From: an uncultured Pseudoxanthomonas sp.
GTDB taxonomy: Bacteria > Pseudomonadota > Gammaproteobacteria > Xanthomonadales > Xanthomonadaceae
Assembly (NCBI GenBank): GCA_937975725.1
Contig: CALJUL010000086.1
Coordinates: 1 to 34,318 of the forward strand
Length of the DNA stretch: 34,318 nucleotides
Direction: 5' to 3'
The translations under genes and the position numbers were made by a program. Positions 1 through 8,636 of the stretch are shown one piece after another (position 1 is the first letter of the stretch; each line of letters begins with the position of its first letter). The notes under the pieces were generated by a model, which did no database searches, was not told where the DNA came from, and was given only the letters and a program-made list of their open reading frames with translations.

Positions 1-811
1 TGATGATGCCGCCGGTGGCGTTGGTCACCGTGGCGAACGGCGTGCCGCGCGTGTCCGGGGAGACGCCGCGGTCGGGCTGGAAGCTGTTGGCGAAGTCGCG
101 CTGGTAGCTGCGCAGGAATTCGCTCTGCCGGTAGTTGACCGTGCCCCAGACGTTCCAGCCGTCCGAGTCGATGTCGCCCACGCCGCCCAGCACGCTGTAG
201 GTGTAGATGTTGCCGCCGCCGTCCTGGGTCACGTCGAAACCGGCGTTGACCGTGATGCCCTGGTAGTCGGTGCGGGTGATGAAGTTGATCACGCCGCCGA
301 TGGCGTCGGTGCCGTACACCGCCGAGGCGCCGTCGCGCAGCACTTCCACGCGGTCGATGGCCGCGAACGGAATCGAGTTCAGGTCCACCGCCTGGCCGCG
401 CAGGCCGTGCGTAGCCATGCGGCGGCCGTTGAGCAGCACCAGCGTGGCGTCCGCACCCTGGCCGCGCAGGTTGGCGCCGGACACGCCGGCGGTACCGCGC
501 AGTTCGCCCAGGTCCATGTCGACGGCGGCCGAGGTGAGGCCGTCGGAGCCGTTGCCGGCGATGTTGAGGAACTGCAGCAACTGCTCGGCCGAAGTGATGC
601 CCTGCGCCTCGATCTCGGCCTTCTGCACGATGGTGACCGGCAGCGCGGCCTCCACGTCGGTGCGCTTGATGCGCGAGCCGGTCACGGTGACCTTGTCGAG
701 CGTGGTGGTCTGCGAGGATTCGCCGCTGTCCTGCGCGAAGGCCGGAGCGGCGATGGCGGCCAGCAGGGCCGCACAGAGGAGATTCAAACGGGGGTCTTGC
801 CGGGTACGCAT
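1..811 (-). CDS. TonB-dependent receptor 1, N-terminal part (cut by window edge)
   Basis: Outer-membrane beta-barrel transporter that would take up a ligand using TonB-ExbBD energy. The 270 visible codons start at an ATG with an AAGGTG ribosome-binding site and encode a signal peptide (cleavage near APAFA-Q), a TonB-box-like segment before VTGSRIKR, and a plug domain. Plug-domain signatures visible include NLRGQGADATLVLLNGRR and RVEVLRDGASAVYGTDAIGG. The frame is still open at base 1, so the barrel lies outside the window. Much of its plug is nearly identical at DNA level to that of the next receptor, so this is a tandem duplicate. No AT-rich promoter like that of receptor 2 is visible in its 552-nt upstream gap. 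The ligand is unknown; stem peptides or muropeptides are inferred from the neighbours only. Confidence 0.93.
   Translation of the reverse strand, partial: MRTRQDPRLNLLCAALLAAIAAPAFAQDSGESSQTTTLDKVTVTGSRIKRTDVEAALPVTIVQKAEIEAQGITSAEQLLQFLNIAGNGSDGLTSAAVDMDLGELRGTAGVSGANLRGQGADATLVLLNGRRMATHGLRGQAVDLNSIPFAAIDRVEVLRDGASAVYGTDAIGGVINFITRTDYQGITVNAGFDVTQDGGGNIYTYSVLGGVGDIDSDGWNVWGTVNYRQSEFLRSYQRDFANSFQPDRGVSPDTRGTPFATVTNATGGII
182..487. repeat. Plug-domain direct repeat, copy A
   Basis: This 306-nt stretch inside receptor 1 matches 3608-3913 inside receptor 2 with three mismatches by my reading (in the codons around 412-419 and at 455). Third codon positions match too, so the copies were duplicated or homogenised recently. 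Similarity resumes weakly outside these limits. Confidence 0.92.
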
Positions 812-1363
812 GGTGTCACCTTGGATAGAGGGAACGACGGATAGGCCAGGACACGCTCTTTGTTGCACGAACCGGGGAGTTGCCTCCGCTTTCTTCGACA
901 TCGCCCCTCGCGATAGGACATACGGGTAGGCATGGACCAGCGATGACTCCGTAGCTGGGGCAACCAGGCGACATCAGGATCGGAGCCTTGTGATGACCGG
1001 GCAGGATCGCGGCCCGGCAGTGTCCTGCCGGCGCCCACGCGCGTCGCGGAAGCCGATATGCGCGCCGGCAGGAATCGTCGTCGTCGACCACCGGTGAGGC
1101 ATCCGCCTGGAGCATGGCGGACGGCCTCCGGTTCGCCGGGCATCCCGCACGCACCATGGTCCGCTCCCTTGGCGGCCGCGACGAAGCGGCTACGGGTGGA
1201 AGCGAAGCAGTCGTGAGGCATGGTGTCCTCCAGCAACAACGGTGGAACGCATCGCAGCACCCGCGATCCGGTCATGCGCCTTGCCCGCCTGCTCCGCAGC
1301 AACCCCCGGCGCCATCGGTTCGTCGCGATGGCGCCGGACTACGCGATCAAGCGACTGTCGGCA
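812..1363. other. Gap between tandem receptors, no gene seen
   Basis: This 552-nt stretch holds no ORF with convincing family features, codon pattern and ribosome-binding site. It contains a strong hairpin near its right end (listed separately) and a 7-bp hairpin at 1014-1031. No clear sigma-70 promoter for receptor 1 and none of the AT-rich paired motifs were found. Receptor 1 may be expressed by read-through past the hairpin or from a promoter I cannot recognise. Confidence 0.6.
1306..1337 (-). terminator. 12-bp perfect hairpin after receptor 2
   Basis: Arms 1306-1317 and 1326-1337 are perfectly complementary with an 8-nt loop, 27 nt past the receptor 2 stop codon. There is no T-run on the transcribed strand, so it may act as an RNA-stabilising stem or a weak terminator that allows some read-through to receptor 1. 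Confidence 0.5.
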
Positions 1364-4243
1364 TCAATCGAACCTCTGCTCGAACATCAGCCCGAACGAA
1401 CGCCCGCGCGGATCGGCCACGCGCGGCTCCCACGCCGCGCCCGAGGCGAAGTCGGCCTGGTGCGCGGTGAATGGCGGGTCGGTGTTCAGCAGGTTGCGCA
1501 CCACGAAGGTCAGCTTGGTGTTCTCCGCTCCCGTCCAGGTCACGCTGTAGTTGTAGGTGATGTAGTCGTCGACGTCCGGATTCCAGTTCTCCGGGATATA
1601 GGCGCCGCTGGCCACGCTTGGCGGCAGTTCGTCCTTGTAGCCGGCGCGGTAGATCTGGGTCAGCGAATGCGCCCAGTCGCCCTTGGCCCAGCCGAAGCTC
1701 AGCGTGTGCTTCCACTCCAGCGGCAGGTTGTAGTAGCGGACGTACTTGCCGACCCGGTTGTCGCCATAGGGCCGGTTCTCCAGGAGCCTTTCCTGGAAAT
1801 TGTCGAGGTAGCTGCCGTTGAAGTTGACGTGCCAGCGACCGCCGGCCAGTTCGCCGGTCAGGTTGGCGTCGAGTTCGATGCCGCTCATCAGCGTGCCGCC
1901 GGAATTGACAAAGCGGCGGTCGATGACCGTGATGCGGCCACTGGAATCGCGGATGAAATTGTCGACGAACAGGCTGTAATTTCCCTTCAGCGTGTTCAGA
2001 TCGGGGACGCGGATGGTGTTGATGCGCTCGATCTCCCACCAGTCCAGGCTGACGTTGAAGTTGCCGGTGGGCGCGAAGACCAGGCCGAAGCTCTTCTGCT
2101 TCGATTCCTCCGGCCTCAGGTCGGTCTTGCCGCCGGTGCGGATCTGCGGCTTGATCGCTTCGCAACCCGGCACTGCCGGGTTGGCCACGCCGCCGGGGCA
2201 GGTGGCCGGATCGGCCAGGTCGAAGCCGGTGTAGTCGTCGTCGAACGCGGGAGTGAACAGCTTGGTGAACTCGGGCACCTTGAAGCCGGTGCTGTAGGCG
2301 CCGCGGAAGGCCAACGATTCGAACGGCTGCCACTTGAACGAATACTTCGGATTGGTGGTGCCGCCGAAGGTGTCGTAGTCGTCGCGACGCACCGCCAGCG
2401 TCACGTCCAGGGTCTTGACGATGGGCAGGTAGACCTCTGCGTAGGCTGCCTTCACGGTGCGGCTGGCCTTGGGAACGTCGATGCCGGTTTCGCCGATCTG
2501 GTAGATGACGCTGCCGGTGAGCATGTTGCCGTCCTTGTCCTTCGCGGCGCCGAACTCGAACTCCTCACGCCGGACGTCGACGCCGGTGGCCAGTTGCACC
2601 TCTCCGCCCCACAGGTCGAAGCCCAGGCCGCCGGAGAAGTTGGCATCGAACGAGGTCACGACCGACTTGCCGCCGAAAAGCTGCACGCCCGCCGCGGATG
2701 CGGCTTCCAGCAGTGCGCGGGCTTCTGTTCCCTGGCTCTGGCCCGGCATCAGGAACGGATTGATGTAGCCGCTGCCCAGCGCCGCCTGCAGGCCGGTGTT
2801 GTAGTAGTAGCCGTTTCCGAGCAGTGTGGTGGCCTCGCTCTGCCCTCGGGTCAGGCCGGCATCGTAGTTCCACGTGCCGATGTCGCCTTCGAAGCCGACG
2901 ACGAAGCGGTTGGCCTTGGTGGTGGTTTCCTGCTGGCGCGGGCCGCAGATGTAGCAACGCCAGCGATAGGCGATCCGGTTACCGTAGACGAGGTTGGTCG
3001 GACCGAAATAGTCGACCATCGCGTTGTAGATCCTGTTGTAGGTCTCGCGGGTGTAGTCGTTGAGCGGGTACCAGGTGGTCGGGTTGAGCACCGCCGTTGC
3101 CGACGTGCTGGACGTCATCTGCTGGTATTCGAATTCGCGGTTGGACTTCACCTCCGAGGCCATCGCCTCGGCGTAGAACCGATGGTTCTCGCCGATCTTG
3201 AGCGTGGCCCGGCCCAGCGCCTGCAGGCTTTCCTGCGGCTGCTGGATGACCTGGGATCGGGCATAGTCCCAGGAGCAGGAGTATTTGAGGCCCGCATTGC
3301 CCCATATCCTGTAGGCATAGGGCCCCATCATCTCGCCACCGGCTTCGCAACCGGCGCCGCCGGGCAGGTTGAGGATGTTGATGCGGGATTGCAGGCCGCC
3401 ACCGGCTGGATCGGCCAGAGTGGCGTTCATCATGCTGCCGGTGGCATTGATCACCGTGGCGAACGGCGTGCCGCTGGTATCCGGCGACAAGCCACGGTCG
3501 GGCTGGAAGGTATCGGTGAAGTCGCGGTCGAGACCACTCAGGATCTCGCTCTCCTTGTAGTTCAGGGTGCCCCAGACGTTCCAGCCGTCGGCGTCGATGT
3601 CGCCCATGCCGCCCAGCACGCTGTAGGTGTAGATGTTGCCGCCGCCGTCCTGGGTCACGTCGAAACCGGCGTTGACCGTGATGCCCTGGTAGTCGGTGCG
3701 GGTGATGAAGTTGATCACGCCGCCGATGGCGTCGGTGCCGTACACCGCCGAGGCGCCGTCGCGCAGCACTTCCACGCGGTCGATGGCCGCGAACGGAATC
3801 GAGTTCAGGTCCACCGCCTGGCCGCGCAGGCCGTGCGTGGCCACGCGGCGGCCGTTGAGCAGCACCAGCGTGGCGTCCGCGCCCTGGCCGCGCAGGTTGG
3901 CGCCGGACACGCCGTTGCTTGCCCGGAATTCGCCCGAGCCCAGACCTGCCGTGCCCGCCAGGGTGTCGCTGCTGTTGCCGGCGATGTTGAGGAACTGCAG
4001 CAACTGCTCGGCCGAGGTGATGCCCTGTGCCTCGATCTCGGCCTTCTGCACGATGGTGATCGGCAGCGCGGCCTCCACGTCGGTGCGCTTGATGCGCGAG
4101 CCGGTCACGGTCACCGTGTCCAGGGTCTTGGAAGCCGGGGCGGAGCTTGTCTCCGATTGGGCAAGCGCCAGGCCCGGGACGCTGAGGCTCAGCAGGATGG
4201 CGGCGGCAAGGGTATGGTGCCTTGGCGTACGGCGGACGGGCAT
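1364..4243 (-). CDS. TonB-dependent receptor 2
   Basis: Full-length outer-membrane TonB-dependent receptor of 959 residues, within the family's usual size. The ATG at 4243 is chosen because AAGGA lies just upstream and a clean signal peptide follows (cleavage near GLALA-Q, residue 29). Next come a VTGSRIKR segment, a plug domain (about residues 45-190) and a long beta-barrel ending FGLMFEQRFD, so the usual terminal aromatic residue is followed by one Asp. An extracellular-loop segment WRCYIC carries a CxxC pair. It sits leftward of the amidase gene and has its own AT-rich promoter, sharing motifs with the central divergent promoter of the peptidoglycan-peptide locus. That context suggests uptake of peptidoglycan-derived peptides. 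This is inference; sequence alone does not give the ligand. Confidence 0.95.
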   Translation of the reverse strand: MPVRRTPRHHTLAAAILLSLSVPGLALAQSETSSAPASKTLDTVTVTGSRIKRTDVEAALPITIVQKAEIEAQGITSAEQLLQFLNIAGNSSDTLAGTAGLGSGEFRASNGVSGANLRGQGADATLVLLNGRRVATHGLRGQAVDLNSIPFAAIDRVEVLRDGASAVYGTDAIGGVINFITRTDYQGITVNAGFDVTQDGGGNIYTYSVLGGMGDIDADGWNVWGTLNYKESEILSGLDRDFTDTFQPDRGLSPDTSGTPFATVINATGSMMNATLADPAGGGLQSRINILNLPGGAGCEAGGEMMGPYAYRIWGNAGLKYSCSWDYARSQVIQQPQESLQALGRATLKIGENHRFYAEAMASEVKSNREFEYQQMTSSTSATAVLNPTTWYPLNDYTRETYNRIYNAMVDYFGPTNLVYGNRIAYRWRCYICGPRQQETTTKANRFVVGFEGDIGTWNYDAGLTRGQSEATTLLGNGYYYNTGLQAALGSGYINPFLMPGQSQGTEARALLEAASAAGVQLFGGKSVVTSFDANFSGGLGFDLWGGEVQLATGVDVRREEFEFGAAKDKDGNMLTGSVIYQIGETGIDVPKASRTVKAAYAEVYLPIVKTLDVTLAVRRDDYDTFGGTTNPKYSFKWQPFESLAFRGAYSTGFKVPEFTKLFTPAFDDDYTGFDLADPATCPGGVANPAVPGCEAIKPQIRTGGKTDLRPEESKQKSFGLVFAPTGNFNVSLDWWEIERINTIRVPDLNTLKGNYSLFVDNFIRDSSGRITVIDRRFVNSGGTLMSGIELDANLTGELAGGRWHVNFNGSYLDNFQERLLENRPYGDNRVGKYVRYYNLPLEWKHTLSFGWAKGDWAHSLTQIYRAGYKDELPPSVASGAYIPENWNPDVDDYITYNYSVTWTGAENTKLTFVVRNLLNTDPPFTAHQADFASGAAWEPRVADPRGRSFGLMFEQRFD
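3608..3913. repeat. Plug-domain direct repeat, copy B
   Basis: Partner of 182-487, inside receptor 2, with three mismatches over 306 nt by eye. A second conserved block (about 3974-4115) matches about 551-692 in receptor 1 with a 3-nt shift in offset, so the intervening segment is the part that diverged. Confidence 0.92.
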
Positions 4244-4362
4244 GCGGTTGTTCCTTGGAAGGTGGAAAGGACGCTGCAATAGGCGGCGGTGCATGTCTGC
4301 GGTGCGGAGCCCGCTTTCCCCTGGGTGGCAACCGCCTTGCCGCCCTCTCGCGCATCGTCCTT

Positions 4363-4435
4363 GCGATCTCTTGATCGCACCCGGCTGAAAGGCTCCCACG
4401 CCCTCGCCCGGCGGATCGCGGTCCCCCCGGACCGC
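4363..4435 (-). other. Structured 5' leader of receptor 2
   Basis: If transcription starts near 4525, the receptor 2 mRNA has a leader of about 280 nt. Two compact hairpins lie in it: 6-bp arms around 4363-4378, and 7-bp arms with a 4-nt loop at 4418-4435. Long structured leaders are possible targets of post-transcriptional control. No known riboswitch class was recognised. Confidence 0.35.
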
Positions 4436-4521
4436 ACCGCTGATGCTTTCGTAATCTTCCGGCCGTACGCCATGCCGCCATCGCATGATCGTGGATGGAC
4501 CATCCCTTGCGCCGGCACTCC

Positions 4522-4538
4522 GTTAAACGTGATTTAAC
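4522..4538. promoter_or_regulatory. Inverted repeat over the receptor 2 -10 region
   Basis: GTTAAA and TTTAAC arms flank a 5-nt centre (CGTGA). The repeat overlaps the proposed -10 box at 4532-4537, a suitable place for a second repressor. It does not resemble the AATTATTC motif of the paired operators, so a different regulator is likely if it is real. Confidence 0.4.
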
Positions 4539-4560
4539 ACCCGGGGAATAAAGGCGTCAA
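4532..4560 (-). promoter_or_regulatory. Sigma-70-type promoter for receptor 2
   Basis: On the minus strand a TTGACG -35 box (4555-4560) and a TTAAAT -10 box (4532-4537) are separated by 17 nt. The -35 box is embedded in the AT-rich motif at 4558-4573, so a protein bound there would compete with RNA polymerase. The same arrangement (TTGACC, 17 nt, TTACAC) recurs upstream of the transglutaminase-like gene. Confidence 0.6.
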
Positions 4561-4604
4561 TAAATTATTCCTTTAATTAGTTTCAAGTGAAGCAATTATT
4601 CTTC
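4558..4604. promoter_or_regulatory. Paired operator candidate upstream of receptor 2
   Basis: The 8-mer AATTATTC occurs at 4563-4570 and again at 4594-4601, exactly 31 nt apart (about three helical turns). The left copy is part of the near-palindrome CAATAAATTATTC and overlaps the -35 box. The right copy runs into the stop codon of the amidase gene. The central divergent region of the locus has a similar motif pair at the same 31-nt spacing. The likely binder is the RpiR-family protein encoded at 12954; this is inference. Confidence 0.5.
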
Positions 4605-5418
4605 AAGGGGATGCCGGACGGCCTCCGCTGGTGGCGCCTGGCACGACGGCAGAGGGCGTTTCCGTCCGCGTCAGTGCATGCAGGATGCGCAGGTCCTGCG
4701 CATCCAGTTCGCCGCCTTCCATGCTGCGGAAGTGGTGATGGAAGGCGCGCACGGTGGCCGCCCTGTCCTCCAGCGAATAGCCGAGCGCCTGCAAGGCCAG
4801 CCAGGGATCGAAGCCCGCCGGCGGCTCGCCCGCATCCGCGTCCGGCCACACGCCGAAGCCGGCATCCGCCAGCCGCTTCCAGGGGAACAGCGGACCCGGA
4901 TCGATCTTGCGCGTGGGCGCCAGGTCCGAATGCCCGATCACCTGGCTGGGCGGAATGCGCAACCGCTGTGTCAGGTCGCGCAGCAGCACGATCAGGCTCT
5001 CGATCTGCACGTCGGGAAACGGGCTCTTGCCGTCGTTGTCGATCTCGATGCCGATGGAGGCTGAATTCAGGTCGGTGATCGCTCCCCAGCTACCGCCGCC
5101 CGCATGCCAGGCGCGCATCCGGTCGGAGACCAACTGGTAGATCCGCCCGTCCTTGCCCAGCAGATAATGGGCGCTGACCTTGCCGCCGCTGTTCTGCGTG
5201 CGCAGCGTGTCCAGCGACTGCTGCACCGACTCCTGCTCGGTGTAGTGCAGCACGATGACCACCGGCCGGCGCTCGTCGAAGTTCTTCGACGGCACCCACG
5301 TGGCGAGCGGATTGCGGGGGCCGGTATGGGCGCAGGCGCCGAGCAGCGCCGTCAGCAGCAGCGCAGCGCCGATGCGCGATGCGGTGCGCCCGTGGCGCGC
5401 GCGGAAGGAAGCCGGCAT
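4603..5418 (-). CDS. AmiD-like lipoprotein N-acetylmuramoyl-L-alanine amidase
   Basis: Zinc amidase of the Amidase_2 (AmpD/AmiD) family that cuts the bond between MurNAc and the L-Ala of the stem peptide. Length 271 residues. The ATG at 5418 follows AGGAGA and gives a lipoprotein signal with lipobox LGAC (Cys29), so the enzyme should be anchored in the outer membrane, like AmiD, rather than cytosolic like AmpD. Zinc ligands by family alignment are His58, His163 and Asp173; Glu125 and Lys171 are the catalytic candidates. The C-terminal region (about 184-250, FDPWLALQALGYSLED onward) resembles the peptidoglycan-binding helical domain found in AmiD. Flanked by receptors on both sides, it probably releases stem peptides for capture. 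AmiD homologues accept both anhydro and ordinary muropeptides; which applies here is not visible. Confidence 0.9.
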   Translation of the reverse strand: MPASFRARHGRTASRIGAALLLTALLGACAHTGPRNPLATWVPSKNFDERRPVVIVLHYTEQESVQQSLDTLRTQNSGGKVSAHYLLGKDGRIYQLVSDRMRAWHAGGGSWGAITDLNSASIGIEIDNDGKSPFPDVQIESLIVLLRDLTQRLRIPPSQVIGHSDLAPTRKIDPGPLFPWKRLADAGFGVWPDADAGEPPAGFDPWLALQALGYSLEDRAATVRAFHHHFRSMEGGELDAQDLRILHALTRTETPSAVVPGATSGGRPASP

Positions 5419-5502
5419 GACATGTCTCCTGGAGGGGGTGGAAGGAAATATCGTGTGGGCGGTTCCCGCACGGCCCGATGCGCGGCACCCGGCATCCGGC
5501 AG

Positions 5503-5532
5503 AAAAAATGGCCTGCCAAGCCGGCAGGCCAT
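5503..5532 (-). terminator. Intrinsic terminator after the Oar-like receptor
   Basis: A 10-bp perfect stem (5508-5517 with 5523-5532, 5-nt loop) is followed on the minus strand by a run of six T. This is a textbook rho-independent terminator 40 nt past the receptor 3 stop. It separates receptor 3 from the amidase gene, which must have its own start signal or rely on read-through. Confidence 0.9.
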
Positions 5533-5572
5533 CGGAGAGAACCACATCGGGTCAAGCGTGGCGCATCGTCGT

Positions 5573-8569
5573 TCAGAAGTTCCAGGTCACGACGAGCTGG
5601 GTGTAGCGGGGCGATTGCCAGACGGTGCCCTGCCCGAAGTACGGCAGCCGCACGCCGGGCTGGGCTTCGTAGCGGGAATGCACGTTGACCACCGTCTGGT
5701 TGTTGAACAGGTTGTAGACGGACAGCCGCGCCTTCAGGTCGATGCCTTCCACCGGCAGCGTCCAGGTCACGTTGGCGCCCACGTTGGTGACCCACGGCAT
5801 GCGACCGAACGCACCGCGCTCCGTGTAGACCAGTTCGCGCGTGGCCCAGTTGGAGCAGTTCGCCACGCACAGCCAGCCCGAGCCGCCGCCGCTGAATTCG
5901 CCGGGACCGCCGGCGGCGCGGTTGTCGTTCGGCCAGACCACGCCGAAGGCGGTGATCGGGCCGCCGGAACGCGTGGAGACCGTCGCGCCGAAGCTCCACA
6001 TCTCGTTGAACTTGTAGCTGCCGCGCAACTTGATCTGGTGGCGGAAGTCGTTGAACAGGACGCCGTAGCGCTCGTTGACGGCCGGGTGGTCGTAGTACTG
6101 GACCAGGTTGGTGTCGGCGTAGCCGGTATCCGAGTTCACCGGACCTTCGATGTTGCCCTCGGACTTGGACCAGAGGTAGCTGGCGTTGAACGCCCACTTG
6201 TCGTCCCAGGCGCGGTCGAGCTGGAATTCGACCGCCTTGTAGGTGCGCCTGGGCTTCTTGTAACCCATGATCGCGCCGCTGCCGCTCGCGATGTAGCCGT
6301 CCTTCGAGGAGTCGAACTCGACCCAGTCGTTGGTGTCCGGGCACCACAGCGTCGCCTTGTCGCCGGGGTTGATGATGGGCCAGTCGCCGGAATACCAGGG
6401 ACAGCCCGCGACGTGGTTGATGCGCACGTCCTCCACCGCGCGCGTCACCTTGCGGTAGGTGGCATTGACGCCGTACGACCACGCCGTGTCGATCGCCTGC
6501 TGGAAGCCCAGGATGAACTCGTCCTGGAAGACCTGCTTCAGGTCGCGGGCGACCGCGGTGCGTACGTCGTCGGGCGCGGGGGCGTTGCCGTCGGTATTGA
6601 CCGCGCCGATCTGCGGGCCGAGGTTCGGGACCAGGTAGGTAGCGCCGGTCACCGGGTGGGTCCGCTCGGTCCAGCCGTTGAGCACGTAGTACGTGTGCTC
6701 GTCGGTGGTGCCGCCGCCGAAATAGTCGGTGAGCTTGTTGGTCAGCGGGATGTAGTAGCGGCCCGCGTTGCCGAACACCTTGGTCGTGCCGTCGCCCTTC
6801 ACGTCCCAACTGAAGCCCACGCGCGGAGCCATCATGTCGGAGAAATCGGCCTTGGCGAAGGTCGCGCCCGAAGCCAGCTTGTTGTGGAACTTGTCGAACC
6901 GCAGGCCCAGGTTGAGCAGCAGGTTGGGCGTGACGTTCCAGTTGTCCTCCACGTAGAACGCCTGCGCCTCGGTGGTGACCGGGGAGCCGGTGATGTAGCG
7001 CCGCGCGTCGACGATGCGGTTGACGCCGGCCGGGACCAGCGCGCCGTTGGGCAGCAGGGCGCCAGCGGTGGCGGCCTGCGCCTGGTAGCTCACGCCGTCG
7101 CCCGGATACACCACCGAGCTGTCCGAATCCATGATCTCCTGGTCCAGGCCGAAGCGCAGCAGGTGGTCGCCCAGCACCCATTCGAAGTCCAGCCGCGTGG
7201 CCTTGCGCTTGTCGTAGCGGCTGCTGATGCTGCTGTTGCTGGGGTGGCAGCCTTCCGGCGTGGTCACCGGGCCGAACGCGCCGGTGTAGCTGCCGGAGCG
7301 GGTGATGATGCTGCAGTCGGCGTCCAGCGGCGTGCCGCTGACGGCGCTGCGCTCGTTCACGCCGTACATCGCCTTGGCGGTGAAGTTGTTGCCGAAGTGG
7401 CCGGTATAGGTCAGCGACCAGTTGTCGCCGCCCGAGCCGGCCGTGCTGTTGCCCCGCCAGTCGCCGAACGCGGCGTTGTTCCAGTCGTAGGCGTACTTGG
7501 TGGTGACCGAGTCGGCCTTGTCGGAGAACGCCAGCAGCTCGAGCAGGTGGTCGTCGGTGATGCGCCAGTCGAACTTGGCGCCCCAGAAGTCGTTGTCGCT
7601 CTTGGTGGTCCACGCCTGGGTCGTGTCGATGTCCCGGGGCCGGCTGTCGCGCATCTCGTACATGGCGAAGAAGAACAGCCTGTCCTTCACGATCGGGCCG
7701 GACGCCCAGACGTTGGCCTTGTAGAAGGGGTTGGCGTCGCGGCTGGTGCGCTCGCGCTCGTCGACGGTGCCGTCGCTGTGGAAGTGGTCCTTCTTCGGCG
7801 ACGCCCACGCCGCCGGTTCCATCGTCACCTGCGCGCCGCCGTGGAACTCGTTGCCGCCGGAGCGCGTCACCGCGTTGATGACGCCACCGGTGCTGCGGCC
7901 GAACTCCGCCGAGTAGCCGCCGGTCTTGACCTGGAATTCCTCGTAGAAACCGAAGGGCACCGAGGAAAAGCCCTGCCGGCGGTACGGGTCGGTCACGTTG
8001 AGGCCGTTGATGTAGACGGCGTTCTCCGCCACCGACGAGCCGCCGAAGGTGAGGCCGCCGAACGTCGCGCCCGAGGAGACCACGCCCGGCGCCAGCAGCG
8101 CGACCGAGCTGAGGCTCTGGTCCACCGGCAGCCGCGCCAGTTCCTCGCGCCTGATGTTGGTCGCCGACTCCGTCGAACGCACGTCCACGCGGTTGACCAC
8201 GCGCGAACCGACCACCTGCACGGCATCCAGGTTCACCAGGTTGCCGCCGGCGCCCAGGTTCACCGTGGTGGTGCCGCCCAGCGAGACGTTGACGCCGACC
8301 GAGTCGCCGACGCTCTGCCCGCCGCGGTTGAGCTGCAAGCTGTAGTCGCCCACCGGCAACTGGCTCAGGCGGTAGCTGCCGTCCGTGCCGGCGGTGACCG
8401 TGCGGCTGGCGCCGGTGGCGGTGTTGGTGATGGTGATCTGGTCGCCCGCGCTGGCGCGGCCGGCGATCGCGCCGGTGGCGCTCTGCGCCAGGACCGCCGG
8501 CGACATCGCCGCCAGACACGTGCCGAGCGCAAGGCCCAGCGCCGCCTTCTTCAATACCTTGCCTTTCAT
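5573..8569 (-). CDS. Oar-like TonB-dependent receptor 3
   Basis: Outer-membrane receptor of 998 residues, different in type from receptors 1 and 2. After a signal peptide (cleavage near AVLA-Q, residue 29) comes a carboxypeptidase-regulatory-like beta-sandwich (about 30-110). This is followed by a plug domain (about 120-240; ENAVYINGLNVTDPYRR, EFGRSTGGVINAVTRSGGNEFHG) and a large barrel ending in VVTWNF with the canonical terminal Phe. This architecture is that of Oar/OmpA-related receptors, common in Xanthomonadaceae and often linked to peptide or protein substrates. The start at 8569 has AGGAGA upstream. The gene begins 67 nt after the transglutaminase-like gene in the same direction and is probably co-transcribed with it. 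Import of murein-derived peptides is inferred from the locus. Confidence 0.94.
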   Translation of the reverse strand: MKGKVLKKAALGLALGTCLAAMSPAVLAQSATGAIAGRASAGDQITITNTATGASRTVTAGTDGSYRLSQLPVGDYSLQLNRGGQSVGDSVGVNVSLGGTTTVNLGAGGNLVNLDAVQVVGSRVVNRVDVRSTESATNIRREELARLPVDQSLSSVALLAPGVVSSGATFGGLTFGGSSVAENAVYINGLNVTDPYRRQGFSSVPFGFYEEFQVKTGGYSAEFGRSTGGVINAVTRSGGNEFHGGAQVTMEPAAWASPKKDHFHSDGTVDERERTSRDANPFYKANVWASGPIVKDRLFFFAMYEMRDSRPRDIDTTQAWTTKSDNDFWGAKFDWRITDDHLLELLAFSDKADSVTTKYAYDWNNAAFGDWRGNSTAGSGGDNWSLTYTGHFGNNFTAKAMYGVNERSAVSGTPLDADCSIITRSGSYTGAFGPVTTPEGCHPSNSSISSRYDKRKATRLDFEWVLGDHLLRFGLDQEIMDSDSSVVYPGDGVSYQAQAATAGALLPNGALVPAGVNRIVDARRYITGSPVTTEAQAFYVEDNWNVTPNLLLNLGLRFDKFHNKLASGATFAKADFSDMMAPRVGFSWDVKGDGTTKVFGNAGRYYIPLTNKLTDYFGGGTTDEHTYYVLNGWTERTHPVTGATYLVPNLGPQIGAVNTDGNAPAPDDVRTAVARDLKQVFQDEFILGFQQAIDTAWSYGVNATYRKVTRAVEDVRINHVAGCPWYSGDWPIINPGDKATLWCPDTNDWVEFDSSKDGYIASGSGAIMGYKKPRRTYKAVEFQLDRAWDDKWAFNASYLWSKSEGNIEGPVNSDTGYADTNLVQYYDHPAVNERYGVLFNDFRHQIKLRGSYKFNEMWSFGATVSTRSGGPITAFGVVWPNDNRAAGGPGEFSGGGSGWLCVANCSNWATRELVYTERGAFGRMPWVTNVGANVTWTLPVEGIDLKARLSVYNLFNNQTVVNVHSRYEAQPGVRLPYFGQGTVWQSPRYTQLVVTWNF

Positions 8570-8636
8570 CCCCGCTCTCTCCTGCTGAGGTGTTTGGTTG
8601 AGGTGGTTGTCCGATCGTCCCAGGCCCTTCCTGCCG

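Noticed and set aside
1014..1031. 7-bp hairpin in the receptor gap as a terminator
   Set aside because: Short, about 330 nt from the end of receptor 2, no T-run, and a much better stem exists at 1306-1337.
784..1302. Minus-strand ORF in the gap between the two receptors
   Set aside because: It has no convincing ribosome-binding site, is Arg-rich with no family resemblance, and overlaps the start of receptor 1 in another frame.
1220..4282. Very long plus-strand open frame opposite receptor 2
   Set aside because: It mirrors the real receptor on the other strand, has no domain signature, and arises from the strong GC bias at third codon positions.
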